64,000 nucleotides of DNA from Anisakis pegreffii (lineage: Eukaryota; Nematoda; Chromadorea; Rhabditida; Anisakidae): NCBI GenBank assembly GCA_035041965.1, contig JAPYMA010001878.1, positions 1 through 64,000 on the forward strand, in the 5' to 3' direction. Below the pieces are notes generated by a model. The model was not told the DNA's origin and did not search any database. It was given only the letters and a program-made list of their open reading frames with translations. Positions 59,514 to 64,000 of this stretch are shown piece by piece. The translations under genes were made by a program, and so were the position numbers. The stretch's first letter is position 1. Each line of letters begins with the position of its first letter.

Positions 59514-62500
59514 ATGGACGAAACAGGTGAAGTTCCTCCATGGGATCGTTTCAGTCGTTGGGTTCACTGTATTTGTGTTGTAACTTTTGATTTAGAAGTG
59601 GGACAAGCGTTGGAGGTGAGCAACATTATCATTGTTATGATTATTATTAGTGCCGTTACTGTTATCCTGGTCGTCATTGTTATCGTTATTAGTATTCAAG
59701 CGCAGTGGCGCCAGTTATCAGCAAAAGTGCCCCTATTTCTATCTTTGTACCTTCAATCGTGTACAGAAACGTTTACGACGTTTTTGGGTTTTCAATAATT
59801 GGAAAACGCTCGAACAACGTCAGACCGATTTCAGGTAGTTTATCCCGGTGATGCACAATTATCCTCCAACGAAAAAATGAATATTTGCTATTTGGCATTC
59901 CCAGATTCGAATAGCGGTTGTTCGCGTGATACAAATTTTCATTTTCGAATAAAACGGTCATCGGATTACTTGAATGTCTCTCAAATTGCATACAGTGAAC
60001 GTGTACCGATGTGTGCTGAAATAGATCCATTGTTTTTTTATGGTTTTGTTCATTTCAGGTTATTGTTTATTTTCATCATTTTTGATTATCACATTTGGCA
60101 TTCAGTTCAACCTGTTCGTATAAGTAGGTCATCATAAAAGAATTGTTTTGTTGAATTCTATTCGTGCCATAAACAAATTTGTTTAAGGCAGCAGAAAGAT
60201 GAAACGTTGCCTCGCGGTTATTTTCAGAAGGTATTTTTCTTTGAATTCTATGAAATCGTACCTTATTTTGTTACTCATTAAACCCCACGAGTTTTCAACA
60301 ATATTTCGGAACTCCGATAACCTTCGGAAGTTCTCCAAATCCCTGACCAATTTTGTTCTTCGTTTATTAGTTCGTATGCAGCTCTTAATGTTTCGACTAG
60401 GATATTCGTTTATTTTTTTTAGATATTTATATGTGATAATTTCGGTTGTGTGATATATATTTAACCCTATTGATATTTTTTGCCCACATAAGGAAACCGT
60501 TGAACCAATCGGAATAAAATTGGGAATGTCTGTTGAAGCAATGAAGTGCTTGTAGAACAAACCTTGAATTCATTCAAGTTGTGAAAAAATACGCTCATCC
60601 ATGGATCCAATAATCTGATCTGCCTCTACCTAAATGAAGTTACTAATTGCAGAGCCTGGTTTTAATAACTTTACTTCCTCTCTTTAATCTCTTTACGTAC
60701 GTTGTTGATTCTATAGCGAATGGTTTTTTTGAATCCGGTGAACCCGCCATAGAAGCAGGTTGTTTTGATTTTTTGGTTTTTTAGTCATTTACTTTTTCCA
60801 GTTGAGATATTTCTTGCCTCACCTTATTCATAAATTTCTTATTTCATCTCAAAACATTCTTAATCGTCATTTATGTCACAAAGCGATTCGTGTTCAGCTT
60901 GTCATCATATCGATCAGTGGCCGTCACCAGCCCCTGGTGAATCATTAATGCTACCGTTAATGGGTACCGTTATTCAGTGTCGTATACCGTGTCGAACTGA
61001 TATTCCTCTCACACAACCTCCTCTACTTTTAGGCGTTAAAGTGATTAGTTCATTGTTCGATGCGATTGATGCCTTATTGCTCTTTTGTTTGTTTCCTTCA
61101 ATTCAACTCTCATATCTTGATGATATACCATTTATTCTACTTTTCATGAATGAAGAAGCATTACTATAGCTTTAATTATTCGATTTATTTTTGGTGATAG
61201 ATTATTTTCAGAAAAAGTTTACTTGACCAAAAGATTCACCAATTCGTTCAGATGATAAGTTGCCAGAGTAAAGCAAAAGTAGTAAGATTGTTTCTGTTAT
61301 GAGTAGTGATAATAAGAATAATGATGAAAATCGCTTCAGAAAACATCCTCGCAATATGCTCCAGTGATATTGTCACCGGTTAATGAGGTGAATCTCTTCA
61401 CGTACGTTTTCTTATATCATCTATTCCTTCCTCCATTTATTTTCATCATTCTTATTTCTCTTTGAGCGTTTTTGAAATTATTCATTCATTGCGCTAAAAG
61501 TCTGTAGGCAGCATCAAACGTGCTGCTTATGAGGAATGCGTAGACGTTTAAGTAGTGCTAATTTATTGTAACAGTTATATGGAAATGCAGATTTAAATTT
61601 TCCGTGGTCATGCGTCTGACAATTGTATTGATCCAGCTATATGCGTATAAACATTTCTTATAATACAGGTAGAGCACACAGTTTCATGCTTTAGTTTTCA
61701 GAAACGTTGAAGTTTTGAGCATAAACGATCAATAACTGTGATTGTTGTACTGCAAATCAATTTGAGTTTGATCGGCAAACTGTTATTTGTTTCGTTTTCA
61801 GAAATCTTTTCTGTGTCTTGAACCATGTCCAGCTTCTATGGGAGTTGGTACTAACGAATGAAGTGAGTTGTTATACTTTTTGCTATTTTCATTCCATTAA
61901 AATTTCAGATGAATTTTGATATCTATTCATCGCTTGTTATTAACGTTGAATTTCTTTTAAGGTAGTAGTCTGCTTCCATAGTCTTGAAATCGAAATTGGC
62001 TTAAGCATTCGACAAAATTAATCCTTTCCAGAGTTGTCCTAAGTTTAGTTTCAAATTGTTTAAGAAACCAAGCTCTCCCAGATCATCTTATTATTGAATT
62101 ATTTAGACAAATTTTTACTTGCATTCGATATGTCTAAATAAGTTTTGGCTTCATCCGAGTGAGCTTAATCAAGTGGATTAGGATAAAACCAAGGCAGACA
62201 AATGCCTTTTATATGTTCTTGAACTTTCTGTTCAAAATCAGTCGATCGATTTTCCACATTGCAGCCGATCGTTGTAATTGCTCCCGGTCCATCTGTATGC
62301 TCATCTCTAGTACAATCCTTGATTTCACTTATTTGGCCTTTGAGGTTTGTTTTCGTCATTTTGATTTGGTCGACCGGCATACCTTGTTGTATCTTTGAAA
62401 CTGTCTATGCGGAATTCGATTTCTTTTTGATTTTTATGCGATATGGATATCAAGCGAAGATTATTTTTCGATCTTTTGTTTCAACGAAAACGATGTATTT

Positions 62501-64000
62501 AATCGTTTCCAACACCATCAAAATCTTTCTTGTTATTAATTTCCAATCTTGCAATTAATATGTTTATAAAAGTACACGTTAACTACAAGATTACCCCAAC
62601 CGTCTTCATTTAAACGAGTGTAAGTTTAGTTCTTATTTTCTTCTACGCTTTTGTTTTCTGCTGTCATATTCTGTTGTTGTTTCAGATATTTCAATGATTA
62701 TCGGCCATTTTTCACAATACATGATTCTGAGTTCAAAGAATACACTTCAAAAGCACATCCACCGTCAGTACTTTTTGTTTCCCTCGAAACCTCTTTTCTT
62801 AATGTTGTTATTACTAGACAAACAAATGGATTGATGCAAATTGTGAAGCTGAAAAATTCATCATTTATTTTACAAATTAGACTTCTTAACCTCATGCACA
62901 TAGGGGTTTCTGCATTAGAAAAATTCTGTATGGATTTTATTTGCGAAATTAATAGCGAATGATGTTTCTAGCATCAATGACATGACATAAAAAAGTGCTA
63001 ATATTTAAGCGAACTGATCTACTAAAAAGCTCTACTGATCCATATTTTGTTTTCATGTTCAAATGAGTCCACAACTGATAGCCGAATAGATACCCACTGT
63101 TTCATATACGTTTCAGACCCAGTGTGATCCTTGGAGTAACGAATCCGTTCTTCACAAAGACACTCCAACATTGGCCGCATATTGTACGTGTAGTTGATGC
63201 AAATACTAGAAATGTGGTGAGCGCAGAAAGGACTTACAGGTAGATAGAAGGTCTCACAGACGTTTTATTCATTTGCCTTTTTGAATGCAAAATATCATCT
63301 CGGTATCTTGTGCTTTCACTTCGAACAGTTTTGTTTTTGACTGGTTTTCTAGAAGTAATTAATATTGGTAGTGGGTTGGCGTCTTACGATTAATATTGCG
63401 AATGAGATGAGCCGACGAAATATGAATAGCTAACAAATGGTTCATTTCACTTTATTATTCAACTTAAGAATTGATTACTGCGCTCTATTCGTTGAGTGGA
63501 GTTAGTATGATTGTGCATGTTATAATATGGTTTCAAATATTGTTTGTCGAAGAGCAACGTGTTGGTCTGGGTGGGGGGGCTCCAAACAAAAATTTAGGGA
63601 ATGAAATCGTCAAGAGGAGATCCGTCAGGGAGCAATTTTAAAGCAAAATTTTCCTTTCGACGCAAACCAATGATGTCGTTGTACTAGAAACAAAGGATTC
63701 ATTTGTTTCTTTTCTTTGCAACATGGGTGGGAATTCAAACGAAGACTTGTCTTTGGTGGTTCATTTGAAGAATTTTTTTTTGGTTTTTAGAAGAATGTGG
63801 AATGGTCGAACGTTAGACACTAAGCCTGGTTTGTACACTCAGTACAGACGACTTCTTAGTCGTGACAAATCATTGATGAAGAAATTACGAAAAAATGAAC
63901 GGCCCGATTCTGTACAAAGTGCCATATTACGTCGTTATATGGTTGATTTAACGCAAAGTTTTATGATGCCTTTGGAGCGGTATCTTTCGTCATTATTACC
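59514..64000 (+). CDS. DENND6 (FAM116) DENN-domain Rab exchange factor, 3' end off window
   Basis: DENND6 proteins activate Rab GTPases (Rab14 for human DENND6A) in endosomal recycling. Exons: 59514-59615, 59835-60058, 60188-60230, 60653-60758, 60898-61040, 61340-61401, 61802-61862, 62265-62344, 62686-62763, 63117-63239, 63791-beyond 64000; all GT-AG and in phase, 410 residues seen of an expected 550-600. Landmarks in order: [21 protein letters not shown] (uDENN start), [46 protein letters not shown] (cDENN), [53 protein letters not shown] and [20 protein letters not shown]. The dDENN end lies downstream. Start is the only ATG just after the acceptor. Confidence 0.94.

Noticed and set aside
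59700..59720. CAGTGGCGCCAG in DENND6 intron 1 as a transposon end.
   Set aside because: Only the first eight bases fit, with no opposite end inside the intron.
61507..61560. Extra DENND6 exon after CTGTAG.
   Set aside because: Extending the previous exon to a donor at 61401 keeps phase and family alignment (EVNLFT), so no extra exon is needed.
1..64000. tRNA, rRNA, snRNA, CRISPR or telomeric (TTAGGC) repeats.
   Set aside because: None recognised by eye: no tRNA A/B box pair at proper spacing, no rRNA or spliceosomal RNA core sequences, no spaced identical repeats other than the eukaryotic tandem arrays listed.

Overview
The window is nuclear DNA of a nematode. Four multi-exon metazoan genes have short GT-AG exons, three of them with a consensus 3' splice acceptor 5 to 40 bases upstream of the ATG, as expected for spliced-leader trans-splicing. 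A BEL/Pao element with a pol-env fusion of the kind known from roundworms sits at the left edge. The DNA is AT-rich, gene-poor and full of transposon debris. A clade III (ascarid/spirurid-like) worm is a guess, not shown.

Layout. 1-6156: 3' two thirds of a BEL/Pao retroelement (protease end, RT, RNase H, integrase, env-like glycoprotein, 3' LTR), damaged by one stop and one frameshift in pol. 6157-32585: no convincing host gene, but layered repeats: a 403-bp duplication (10901-11610), a dispersed family (10395, 11690, 12895), foldback elements, a 552-bp tandem array with a 97% conserved hairpin-rich core (15965-17215) beside a histone-type stem-loop, a broken Polinton/Maverick packaging ATPase (20856-21481), GC-rich repeat islands, a LINE RT tail (23945-24530) and a possible mariner relic.

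32586-37267 (+): 12-exon SLC7 light-chain amino-acid transporter, 493 aa. 37558-38261: rearranged Tc1/mariner-superfamily element. 41418-49286 (-): 24-exon P5B-type ATPase (ATP13A2/3 relative), about 1225 aa with all catalytic motifs. 53547-54769: non-autonomous DNA transposon with 63-bp TIRs, a perfect 8-bp target duplication and nine 100-bp tandem units inside. 54961-55114: a second small hAT-like MITE. 55838-57667 (+): UPRT-family gene, 218 aa. 59514-64000+ (+): DENND6, a DENN-domain Rab exchange factor, running off the window.

The host genes are unrelated housekeeping or transport genes: plasma-membrane amino-acid exchange, lysosomal/endosomal P5B transport, a pyrimidine-salvage-like protein and endosomal Rab activation. 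Nothing suggests one pathway. Exon models were built by hand from frame, splice sites and family similarity; no search was run.
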